From Bryobacterales bacterium (GTDB taxonomy: Bacteria; Acidobacteriota; Terriglobia; Bryobacterales; Bryobacteraceae): a stretch of 6,169 nt of DNA. Under the pieces are notes generated by a model. The model had not been told where the DNA came from. It saw nothing but the letters and a program-made list of their open reading frames with translations, and ran no database searches. Below are positions 1-5,942 of this stretch, in pieces. The stretch's first letter is position 1. Every line of letters starts with the position of its first letter. The stretch is taken from positions 5,554 through 11,722 of the forward strand of contig PKYZ01000461.1 of NCBI GenBank assembly GCA_003132865.1. The letters run 5' to 3'. The position numbers and the translations under genes were made by a program.

Positions 1-1280
1 GCACGGCGCTGCCCCACAGATAGCAAGATCTCGCGCAGGCGTTTGCCGACGACGAGGTCTTCGCCGGGCTGCAGCGTCATGGAGACGATTTCTATCCGAT
101 CGCGGCTTTTGGGCGCTTTGGGATCCTCATAACCTTCTTGGACCGCCGGCACCAGGCTGGGGTTGCTGGACGTCAGGACCTCGATGCGGGGGTCGCCGGC
201 GCGCAGCTTCTTATCGCAGTCCGCCACGCTGAATCCCCAGGCGTCTTCATCCCAGCTCACCGCCAGGGTCGGATAGCGGTTTCCTTCTTCGGGAATCCGG
301 ATTTCGGTTTTGACGCCGGGAACCGTATCGACAAGCTTCCGGATGCGCACGGCGCGCTCGTTCCACTGGCGGTTGAGCGCATTGAGGTCCATCTTCATCC
401 AGGCTTCGACGGCCGCGAGACAGCCCATGATCTCCTCCTTGCCGACCTTGATCGCGCGGCACACGGCGCCTTCCCACGGACTGGTGTTGAGCATGGCCGC
501 TTCGATCAGGTCTTTACGCCCCAGCAACAGGCCCGAGCATTGCGGTGCGCAAAGGCCCTTGCCGCCGCTGAAGCAGTAAAGGTCGACGCCCATTTTGGCG
601 TAGAGCTTCAGATTGTCGAGCGGAGGGATGCCCGCGGCATCGTCCAGCAGTAGCGGCGTCTTCGCCTGCTTGGCGATGGCGATCAACTTCTCCAGAGTGC
701 CGCCGAGGGAGGTGGTGTAGATCATCGCGGTGTTTTCGCCGATGGCGGCGCGCACATCGTCCACTTCGCGCGCCAAAACCAGCTTTCCTCCCGCGAGGCG
801 GATGGCGCTATCGAACGCGCTGCGCCCGCCATGCATGACGACCTCGTGCCTGAGACCGGCAGTGTCGGGGAGCTGCCAGATCCGGGCCGGATCGCTTCCA
901 GCAATGCAGGCTGCGGTGGCCGCAGCCATGGCGCCGGCGGCACCGGAGGTGATCATGCCGGCCTCCGCGCCCGAAAGCTCGGCGAGCCGGCGGCTCACGG
1001 CGTGCTGCAGCTCGAAGATGTCCACGAAGTGCTGGGCGGCGGCTTGCTTGGCGGCGCGGACTTCGGGCAGTTCGAGCGAGCCGCTCAGATATGTCCAGGT
1101 GCCTCGGCCGTTGATGAACGGCCGCACGCCGATGCGCGCGTAGATATCGTCCTTGGCGGTTTTGCTTACGGCGCCCAGCGCTTTCTCAGCGGCGTCCCGC
1201 ACGGCGATATAGGCCAGCAACGGCGCGGCGCCGGCCAGCTTCAGGAAATAGCGGCGGTCGAATAATGTCAAGGATTTCAT
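1..1280 (-). CDS. SelA-like PLP-dependent enzyme with Tat signal (3' end beyond window)
   Basis: The reading frame is open from ATG 1278-1280 to the left edge, at least 426 codons without a stop. The N-terminus carries a twin-arginine motif (residues 8-14, DRRYFLK) followed by a hydrophobic stretch (about 15-27), so Tat export or membrane anchoring is likely. The body has the fold-type I PLP pattern of the selenocysteine synthase (SelA)/DgaE-like group. An Asp in LLLDDAAG (213/214) would hold the pyridine nitrogen, and Lys241 in CFSGGKGLCAPQCSG is the expected Schiff-base lysine, matching the SelA FSGDKLLGGPQ region. The usual cytoplasmic tRNA-binding N-terminal domain of true SelA is not seen and an export signal makes no sense for tRNA charging, so I read it as a SelA-like lyase or transferase of unknown substrate. 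The start lies 8 bases after the TPR gene stop with no evident Shine-Dalgarno site, suggesting translational coupling. Family is fairly sure; reaction is not. Confidence 0.85.
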   Translation of the reverse strand, partial: MKSLTLFDRRYFLKLAGAAPLLAYIAVRDAAEKALGAVSKTAKDDIYARIGVRPFINGRGTWTYLSGSLELPEVRAAKQAAAQHFVDIFELQHAVSRRLAELSGAEAGMITSGAAGAMAAATAACIAGSDPARIWQLPDTAGLRHEVVMHGGRSAFDSAIRLAGGKLVLAREVDDVRAAIGENTAMIYTTSLGGTLEKLIAIAKQAKTPLLLDDAAGIPPLDNLKLYAKMGVDLYCFSGGKGLCAPQCSGLLLGRKDLIEAAMLNTSPWEGAVCRAIKVGKEEIMGCLAAVEAWMKMDLNALNRQWNERAVRIRKLVDTVPGVKTEIRIPEEGNRYPTLAVSWDEDAWGFSVADCDKKLRAGDPRIEVLTSSNPSLVPAVQEGYEDPKAPKSRDRIEIVSMTLQPGEDLVVGKRLREILLSVGQRR

Positions 1281-1288
1281 AGTGTTTG

Positions 1289-1957
1289 TTAGTGGTTCGG
1301 GGCAGCGTTTCTCAGCTCCGGTGCAATCTGGTAAGCCTTCTCCAGTTCCGCGCGCGCCTCTGCTTCTTTACCCTCCCGATGCAGTTCCAGCGCGAGATTG
1401 TAGTGCGCTTCCCCGTAGCGGGGCTTGAGCCGCACCGCCTCTCGAAACTCCGCCTGCGCGTCTGCGTCGCCCGATTGCATCAAAACCAATCCGAGGTTGT
1501 TGTGGACTTCGGCGAGATCCGGATTGCGGCGCAGGAGCTCCCTAAAGACATTCGCCGCGCCGGCGGTATCGTTTTTCTGGCTGAGAAGGAGCCCCAGTTG
1601 GATGCGCGCGTCGGTGTACCCGGGATCGAGACCGATGGCCTCGCTGAACTCACGCTGGGCTTCGTCGAGGCGCCCGGATTGCGCCAGCGCCAACCCGAAG
1701 TTGTAGCGGGCCTCGACCAGGTCCGGATCGATCATCACGGCTTGCCGGAACTCATCGAGCGCGCGGCCGCGGTCGTTGGCGCGCCAATAGAGCAGACCCA
1801 GACTCGAGTGCGCCTGTGCATAGTCCGGCTTGATCTCCAACGCTTTTCGATAAGCGGCCAGCGCGCGCTCCGCGTCTCCCGTGCGGCCCAACACGACCCC
1901 CAGATAGTAGTATCCTACCGGCAGTTCCGGGCTCTCGTCGATCGATTTCCGAAACAA
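1289..1957 (-). CDS. TPR-repeat protein, N-terminally truncated
   Basis: This 222-residue frame consists almost wholly of six consecutive tetratricopeptide repeats, at about residues 11-45, 46-79, 80-113, 114-147, 148-180 and 181-214, with the usual LG...G..A pattern and a Pro closing each helix pair. The fifth repeat is one residue short. Such arrays form superhelical protein-binding scaffolds. The frame enters in the middle of a repeat (FRKSIDESPELP), has no ATG upstream, and the only start candidate near the front is TTG 1955-1957. The next upstream in-frame codons run into TGA at 1982-1984, inside receptor sequence. This indicates that the real 5' part, perhaps a signal peptide and further domains, was lost by a deletion that fused the gene to the receptor. 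The stop at 1289-1291 is 8 bases before the PLP-enzyme start. Whether the remnant is translated is uncertain; read-through coupling from the overlapping receptor frame is possible. Confidence 0.8.
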   Translation of the reverse strand: MFRKSIDESPELPVGYYYLGVVLGRTGDAERALAAYRKALEIKPDYAQAHSSLGLLYWRANDRGRALDEFRQAVMIDPDLVEARYNFGLALAQSGRLDEAQREFSEAIGLDPGYTDARIQLGLLLSQKNDTAGAANVFRELLRRNPDLAEVHNNLGLVLMQSGDADAQAEFREAVRLKPRYGEAHYNLALELHREGKEAEARAELEKAYQIAPELRNAAPNH

Positions 1958-4250
1958 GGACAGGGACCTCGTAGAACAAATTCAGATCTTCGATGGACGT
2001 GTAATAGATGCCGTAGGCGGCGCGGATGCTGCTTTTTCCCGGTCCGCCAAAGATCTTGCCCAGAACGCCATCGGTGAAGCCCGGCGAATAAGCCAGCCCG
2101 ATCCGCGGACCGAGGTTGTTATATCGCGTGGGCGCCAGGGTGCTGGGAATGCCTGGATCGCCGGGCACCACCCAGTCCAGCGGAGCGGTCGGAAATTGGG
2201 TGGATTGCTCGCCGGGGACGATGGTCTCGATCTTGCCCTGCGTGTCGTACCAGGGCATGCTGACTTCCCAGCGCAGTCCGAGATTCACTGTAAGGTTCGG
2301 TTTCACCTTCCAGGAATCTTGAATGTAAGCGCCGCCATAGCGGGTGCGGGAGTCCAGAAATTGCTGGCTGCACTGGGTGTAGCCGCCGAGGGCGGTGGGT
2401 GCGCCCAGGAGGTAGTCGGCGAAATCGACTCCCGTTACCGTCCCGTCGAATACGAAGTTGCCGTTAGGGGAGCACACATTCCGTTCGTTGATCTGCAAGT
2501 AACGGAACTCGCCGCCTATCTTCAGGCTGTGCTTGCCTGTGACCTTCGAAAACCCGTCCGTTGCCATATAGGTGTTATTGGGTTGGCCCGTGGTCAGGGT
2601 GGGCACGCCGATGGCAAAGTTGACGAAGTACATGGGCGGCACGGTTTGCGGAAATCCCGGCGGGCCCGAAGGCACGATGCCCAAGCTGCCGTCGCCAGTC
2701 ACAAAGCCGAGAGACGAAAGTTTCGCGAAGCTCCCTTCCGGCTCGTCTTTGTGAGTGGAGGTTCGAAAGAAACTTACACGGAACTCATTGACCGCGGAAG
2801 GTCCCAGAGTCTTCGTGTTGCTCATCACCATCTGCTGCGCGCGCGTGGGTGTTACGGCGGGAAAACCCGGCACACTGGCGGAGGGGAGAGCGTTATACGC
2901 GGTCGAGTCGTCGAAGTGGTAATACCACGACCAGGCGCCCGTCTTCGCGTTGTTAAAATCGACGCGCTCTCCGATCTTGTCGTCCCGGACACTGTTTTTC
3001 TGGGCGTCATTCGAATAGAGTCCGTTGACGGGGTCGAGATTCGGGACCGGGATATAAGGCAGAGTTCCGACAGCCGCCGGATCGAAAGCCTTTTGTGGAA
3101 TCACGCCGCCGGGGAACACGCAGTCCGACGTCAGCGTGCATCCCGAGAAGCTGTAGGGCTCGTTCACCTGCACGCCGTAGCCCAGGCGTTGGCTGAGCAG
3201 TTGCGCCCAGTAAGGGCCATCCACCGCACCGGTCAATGTGGAGGGATCGAAGACGCCCTGGCGCTGCGCCACCGTCGGCAACTGCACGATGCCCGTACTG
3301 GCGCCTTGCACCTGGCGGGTGCCTTGATAGTCGGTAAACCAGAACAGCCTGTTCTTGAGGAAGGGGCCGCCGATGGCATAGCCGAACTGGTTGCGCCGCA
3401 GTTCGGCCTTGGTGGCATCGAAGAAATTGCGGGCGTCCAGATTGTCGTTGCGCAGGAACTCGAAGGCGTCGCCGTGAAAGCCGTTGGTTCCCGACTTGGT
3501 GATGGCGTTCATCACCGCACCACTGAACTTTCCGTATTCGGCGTCGAAGCTGTTGGTGATGAGGCGGAATTCTTCGATCGAGTCGAGGTTCGGGATCAGA
3601 CCGGCTCCCATGTTGCGGCCCTCGCTCACGTCGCCGCCATTCACCAGGAAGGCGTTGGCGGTCTCCCGTTGGCCGTTGACGGAAACGTTGCCCGCGTCGA
3701 GCATTCCGGATACCGGCCGGTCCCCGCCGATCGTGCCTGAAGTGGTGGGGGCCACACCGGCCTGCAAGCCGAGCAGGTCGATGTAACTCCTGCCGTTCAG
3801 CGGCAGGGCCAGCATTTTCTTCGATTCGATCACATCGCCAAGCTGGGTGCTTTCGGTCTGCACCTGAACGGCGCTGGCCTCGACGGAGACCTGGTTTTGC
3901 ACGCTGCCCACATCGAGCGTGATGTCGATGCGCAACTGATCGTTCACTTTCACGTCGATGTCGGTGGCTGTGAAGCGTTCGAAGCCCGAGGCTTCGGCAA
4001 CAACCTTGTAGGGACCGGCGGGGAGCGCCAGAATCCGGTAGGTACCGTCGGGGCCTGAATTGGCCGCCTTGCTGAAGTTGGTTTGCGCGTTGGTGGCCAC
4101 CACTCGGGCGCCTACGACGACGGCGTTCGTGCGGTCGCGGACGACGCCCAAAATCGAGCCGGTAACGTCCGCCACGGCATTCGAGCAAAGAAATGCCAGG
4201 AGGACTGGGAGAACACTGCACGTTTTACGGATGTAACGGTGGACCCTCAT
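1752..4250 (-). CDS. TonB-dependent receptor with carboxypeptidase-regulatory-like domain, C-terminally truncated
   Basis: An outer-membrane receptor of the large acidobacterial type. From ATG 4250 (832 residues) it shows a signal peptide (1-27, cleavage likely after SNAVA), a CarboxypepD_reg-like beta-sandwich (about 28-113, with GTYRILALPAGPYKVVAEASGF), a plug domain (about 130-245, with LPLNGRSY, VNGQ and SIEEFRLITNSFDAEYGKFSG) and then beta-barrel strands. ATG 4250 is chosen over TTG 4256 because an AGGAG lies 8 bases upstream; for TTG the gap would be 2. Genuine receptor sequence stops at about residue 761-762 (SIEDLNLFYEV, codon 1965-1967). The last 70 or so residues are arginine- and glycine-rich and are the TPR gene read in another frame. 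Relatives commonly run to about 1,000-1,200 residues, so several hundred barrel residues and the C-terminal beta-signal are missing. A functional channel is unlikely. The substrate cannot be told from sequence. Confidence 0.85.
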   Translation of the reverse strand: MRVHRYIRKTCSVLPVLLAFLCSNAVADVTGSILGVVRDRTNAVVVGARVVATNAQTNFSKAANSGPDGTYRILALPAGPYKVVAEASGFERFTATDIDVKVNDQLRIDITLDVGSVQNQVSVEASAVQVQTESTQLGDVIESKKMLALPLNGRSYIDLLGLQAGVAPTTSGTIGGDRPVSGMLDAGNVSVNGQRETANAFLVNGGDVSEGRNMGAGLIPNLDSIEEFRLITNSFDAEYGKFSGAVMNAITKSGTNGFHGDAFEFLRNDNLDARNFFDATKAELRRNQFGYAIGGPFLKNRLFWFTDYQGTRQVQGASTGIVQLPTVAQRQGVFDPSTLTGAVDGPYWAQLLSQRLGYGVQVNEPYSFSGCTLTSDCVFPGGVIPQKAFDPAAVGTLPYIPVPNLDPVNGLYSNDAQKNSVRDDKIGERVDFNNAKTGAWSWYYHFDDSTAYNALPSASVPGFPAVTPTRAQQMVMSNTKTLGPSAVNEFRVSFFRTSTHKDEPEGSFAKLSSLGFVTGDGSLGIVPSGPPGFPQTVPPMYFVNFAIGVPTLTTGQPNNTYMATDGFSKVTGKHSLKIGGEFRYLQINERNVCSPNGNFVFDGTVTGVDFADYLLGAPTALGGYTQCSQQFLDSRTRYGGAYIQDSWKVKPNLTVNLGLRWEVSMPWYDTQGKIETIVPGEQSTQFPTAPLDWVVPGDPGIPSTLAPTRYNNLGPRIGLAYSPGFTDGVLGKIFGGPGKSSIRAAYGIYYTSIEDLNLFYEVPVLVSEIDRREPGTAGRILLSGGRVGPHGRRGARAGRLSKSVGDQAGLCTGALESGSALLARQRPRPRAR

Positions 4251-4258
4251 TTGCAAAT

Positions 4259-4263
4259 CTCCT
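4259..4263 (-). promoter_or_regulatory. Shine-Dalgarno site of the TonB-dependent receptor
   Basis: AGGAG on the minus strand, 8 bases before ATG 4248-4250. This spacing selects that ATG over the in-frame TTG six bases further upstream. Confidence 0.7.
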
Positions 4264-4271
4264 GGCGAGGT

Positions 4272-4300
4272 AGTATGTCACGAAACGAATGACGAATCAA
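4272..4300 (-). promoter_or_regulatory. Possible sigma-70-type promoter of the receptor gene
   Basis: On the minus strand TTGATT (4300-4295) and CATACT (4277-4272) are separated by 17 bases, each matching the consensus at four of six positions. Transcription would begin near 4265, giving a very short leader that just includes the Shine-Dalgarno site. The match is modest and the short leader is a weakness, so this is only a candidate. Confidence 0.3.
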
Positions 4301-4346
4301 GGGGCCGGTTTGCCGAACTGCCGAACTTGGCTAACCGGAAGGCCCC
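4301..4346. repeat. Long imperfect hairpin between IS element and receptor gene
   Basis: CCGGTTTGCC (4305-4314) pairs with GGCTAACCGG (4329-4338) at nine of ten positions, around a 14-base loop. The stem continues outward as GGGG (4301-4304) with CCCC (4343-4346) across a four-base bulge. Two tandem copies of GCCGAACT (4312-4319 and 4320-4327) lie in one arm and the loop. There is no following T-run on either strand, so an intrinsic terminator is not clearly indicated. It lies just upstream of the candidate receptor promoter. It could be a REP-like element, an operator, or a leader structure if transcription starts further upstream. Confidence 0.5.
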
Positions 4347-4377
4347 ATCCCTGTGTGCTCTCCGCCCGCCGATGGGG
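4343..4377. repeat. Second, overlapping inverted repeat (CCCCATC/GATGGGG)
   Basis: CCCCATC (4343-4349) and GATGGGG (4371-4377) form a perfect seven-base inverted repeat around a 21-base loop. Its left arm shares CCCC 4343-4346 with the outer stem of the neighbouring hairpin, so the complete forms of the two structures exclude each other. It touches the inferred end of the IS element. No T-run follows. Confidence 0.35.
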
Positions 4378-4378
4378 T

Positions 4379-4404
4379 TAAGGCGCGCCCCATTGTCAAG
4401 ACCA
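4379..4404 (+). repeat. IS3-family inverted repeat, transposase-3' end
   Basis: This end aligns without gaps with the minus strand of 5778-5753 at about 15 of 26 positions, including CCCCA (4388-4392) and GACCA (4400-4404). It also contains TTGACA pointing outward on the minus strand (4399-4394). Confidence 0.45.
4394..4399 (-). promoter_or_regulatory. Outward-facing -35 hexamer in IS end
   Basis: A perfect TTGACA on the minus strand, pointing out of the IS towards the receptor gene. No acceptable -10 lies 16-18 bases further on (the sequence there is CCCATC), so by itself it is not a promoter. In IS3-family elements such a box in the right repeat forms a junction promoter with the left end when the element circularises. 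Confidence 0.4.
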
Positions 4405-4497
4405 TTTTCTTGCCAGAATAAGTTTGAGCATTACGGAGTCTATGCTCTTTTGATCTCAAGACCGTGACATCGCCAACCAGCCGACGTTCAGCTCCGG

Positions 4498-4513
4498 CCA
4501 ACCAAAACCAACC
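4498..4513 (-). other. Possible two-tier G-quadruplex in the IS subterminal region
   Basis: On the minus strand GGTTGGTTTTGGTTGG has four GG pairs with loops TT, TTTT and TT. It resembles the thrombin-binding aptamer, GGTTGGTGTGGTTGG, but with a longer central loop. It is flanked by CCGG on both sides, which could close a stem. It lies after the recognisable transposase domain. Two-tier quadruplexes are weak and the function, if any, is unknown. Confidence 0.3.
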
Positions 4514-5217
4514 ACCGGCCGCACCGACGCCGCAGGCCGAGGCAGGCCGGCACGGGGTTTGGGTGAGCTCCATCTTTAAAAATGTTCCTCTTTCCCGCGC
4601 CCCATAGACCTCCGCCGGGGTGCCATACCCCAGCGCCTGGTGCGGTCGCTCGTGATTGTAATGCCGAAAGTACCGGCTCAGTCGCTGCTGCGCCTCCGCG
4701 TACTGCTGGTAGTCTTTCAGATACACCTCCTCATATTTCACGCTGCGCCACAGCCGCTCGATAAAAATGTTGTCCAGGCAGCGGCCGCGACCGTCCATGC
4801 TGATGTCCACACCGTGCGCTTTCAATCTGCCAGTGAAAGCCTCGCTGGTGAACTGCGAGCCCTGGTCCGTGTTGAAAATCCGCGGCTGGCGGCTGCGGCT
4901 GTGCCGCAAGGCGTCGCCCAGCGCCGCCACACAAAAATCGCTCTCCAGACTCGCCGCCAGTCGCCAACTCAACACGTACCGGCTGGACCAGTCGATCACC
5001 GCCACCAGATATAACCAACTGCGCGCCATCCGGATATAAGTGTTGTCCGAGCTCCACACGTGATCCACACGCTCAATGGCCACGTCCCGCAGCAGGTAGG
5101 GGTAGACGCGACGCCCCTCCTCCGGTTGGCTTAACTTGGGCTTGGGATAGATCGCCTCCAGCCCCATCACGCGCAGCAGGCGCCGCACCCGCTTCGGGTC
5201 ACCTCCCAGCCTTCCCG

Positions 5218-5703
5218 CTACAGCCACGCCGTCATCCGTCGCACTCCGTAGTACGGGGTCCGCGTGTACTGCTCGTCCAGCTTCCGCATCAGCGCCACCT
5301 TTTCCGCGTTCTCCCCTGCTGCGCAATAATACAGCCCAGAGCGCCCCACGCCCAGCAACTCACACTGCCGCCGCACACTCAACTTCTCTTCCTCCCGATC
5401 GATCAGCAAACGACGCCGCTCAATCGGCAAGTCCGGACTTTTTTTTGGCCACTCCAGATCCATCTTCAACCGGCCGATCTGTTCGTACAACTCTTCGGTC
5501 AGAGATTCCTCGCCTCTGCTCTGGTTACCCCGCCGGTCCGTGAAGATCCCTGGGATGCCCGCCAGCGCCTGCTTCTTCCAGTGTGCGATCTGCACCGGGC
5601 GCACTCCGAATCTGGCCGCCAGTTCGTTGACTGGCCGCACGCCACGTATCGCTTCCACTACTACCTTTGCCTTGAACTGCGAGCTGTACTGCTTTCGCGT
5701 CAT
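5218..5703 (-). pseudogene. IS3 transposase, OrfA plus N-terminal part of OrfB
   Basis: Starts at ATG 5701-5703 with AGGAG (5711-5715) seven bases upstream. Residues 1-50 form a Tnp_1-type helix-turn-helix (FKAKVVVEAIRG, NELAARFGV, IAHWKKQ) that binds the terminal repeats. A leucine-zipper-like stretch follows (LYEQIGRLKMDLEW, about 72-85). Unusually the same frame then continues into OrfB-type sequence (LSVRRQCELLGVGRSGLYY, about 108-126, and YYGVRRMTAWL). An A8 run at 5446-5439 marks the join: here it reads WPKKSP, while the alternative frame reads KKKSGLAD and stops, closer to the familiar OrfA ending WLKKKSGL. The frame ends at TAG 5220-5218, where relatives have an Arg codon and continue (MTAWL-x-REGWEV). 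The TAG is therefore a premature stop. Confidence 0.8.
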
Positions 5704-5752
5704 CGTCCTTCTCCTTTTCCGGCCCGACTCCGCGAAATCTTAACTTATTCCG

Positions 5753-5778
5753 TGGTCCAAATTCTGGGGAGCATTATA
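5753..5778 (-). repeat. IS3-family inverted repeat, transposase-5' end
   Basis: Read on the minus strand it begins TATAATGCTCCCCAG and ends TTTGGACCA. The pattern of T-rich tip, C-run and TTGGAC resembles ends I know from IS3-family elements. It partners the 4379-4404 repeat and lies 50 bases upstream of the transposase start. Confidence 0.45.
5773..5778 (-). promoter_or_regulatory. Perfect -10 hexamer at the IS tip upstream of the transposase
   Basis: TATAAT on the minus strand at the inferred outer tip of the element. In the present context no -35-like sequence is found 16-18 bases upstream in the flanking DNA, so the native promoter looks incomplete. Transposase expression would need the opposite end's TTGACA brought next to it by circle formation. 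Confidence 0.4.
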
Positions 5779-5815
5779 CCCCGAGAGGAGCGTTCGCTAC
5801 GTGGCTCCTCGGGTA
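5777..5815. repeat. Imperfect hairpin flanking the IS element
   Basis: TACCCCGAGAGGAGC (5777-5791) pairs with GCTCCTCGGGTA (5804-5815) with bulges of one and two bases, around a 12-base loop. The core GAGGAGC/GCTCCTC is perfect. It lies immediately outside the IS tip and 3' of the transposase remnant to the right. It may be a terminator-like or REP-like structure used as an insertion target. There is no T-run. Confidence 0.35.
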
Positions 5816-5942
5816 TCGACCATCCCATCACGGCGATAGGGGTGGATAAAGCCCGCCACCGGGTCGTGGTCATCAGTTCCGAAGTAATTGATTCGCGGTG
5901 GAGTGCAAGCAGAATGTTGCAGTTGCAGTGGAGCGGTGTGGT
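5816..5942. other. Non-coding stretch between transposase remnant and IS element
   Basis: No frame here resembles a protein and no RNA gene was recognised. It follows the stop of the transposase remnant on the minus strand and may be the 3' tail of that older mobile element. Confidence 0.3.

Larger units (their letters stand above)
4331..5326 (-). pseudogene. IS3 transposase, OrfB catalytic part (rve/DDE domain)
   Basis: Real homology begins near 5201 with DPKRVRRLLRVMGLEAIYPKP; the 40 or so residues before it are other-frame translation of the upstream OrfB region. The retroviral-type integrase core is complete: Asp in SSDNTY (codon 5045-5047), Asp in FNTDQGSQFTS (4865-4867) and Glu in DNIFIERLW (4757-4759), the last two 35 residues apart as expected for DD(35)E. 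The typical YNHERPHQALGYGTPAEVY ending follows. It is joined to the upstream half by a one-base frameshift at about 5192-5202 (GTGACCCGAAG where an extra base would give V-N-P-K). After PAEVY the frame has no recognisable sequence and runs through the terminal repeat to a stop outside the element at 4331-4333, so the native stop may also be lost. Confidence 0.8.
4379..5778 (-). mobile_element. IS3-family insertion sequence, decayed copy (about 1.4 kb)
   Basis: The size, an OrfA-type helix-turn-helix protein followed by an rve-type DDE integrase domain, and imperfect terminal inverted repeats identify an IS3-family element. The ends are inferred from the match between the plus strand at 4379-4404 and the minus strand at 5778-5753: both contain CCCCA and GACCA at the same spacing, about 15 of 26 positions identical. 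A GAATAAGTT word lies further inside both ends (4416-4424 plus strand; 5750-5742 minus strand). Exact termini and a target-site duplication could not be fixed; the boundaries may be off by several bases. The transposase is disrupted, so this copy cannot move by itself without a helper. Confidence 0.7.

Noticed and set aside
138..1265. Several plus-strand frames opposite the PLP-enzyme gene.
   Set aside because: The minus strand holds an uninterrupted frame with Tat motif and PLP lysine; the plus frames show no family features.
1286..2077. A 263-codon plus-strand frame opposite the TPR gene.
   Set aside because: The minus strand encodes clear TPR repeats in this stretch; the plus frame only mirrors their periodicity.
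2196..3740. A 514-codon open frame on the plus strand opposite the receptor gene.
   Set aside because: It is antisense to convincing receptor coding sequence, contains no recognisable domain, and long antisense frames are common in high-GC genes.
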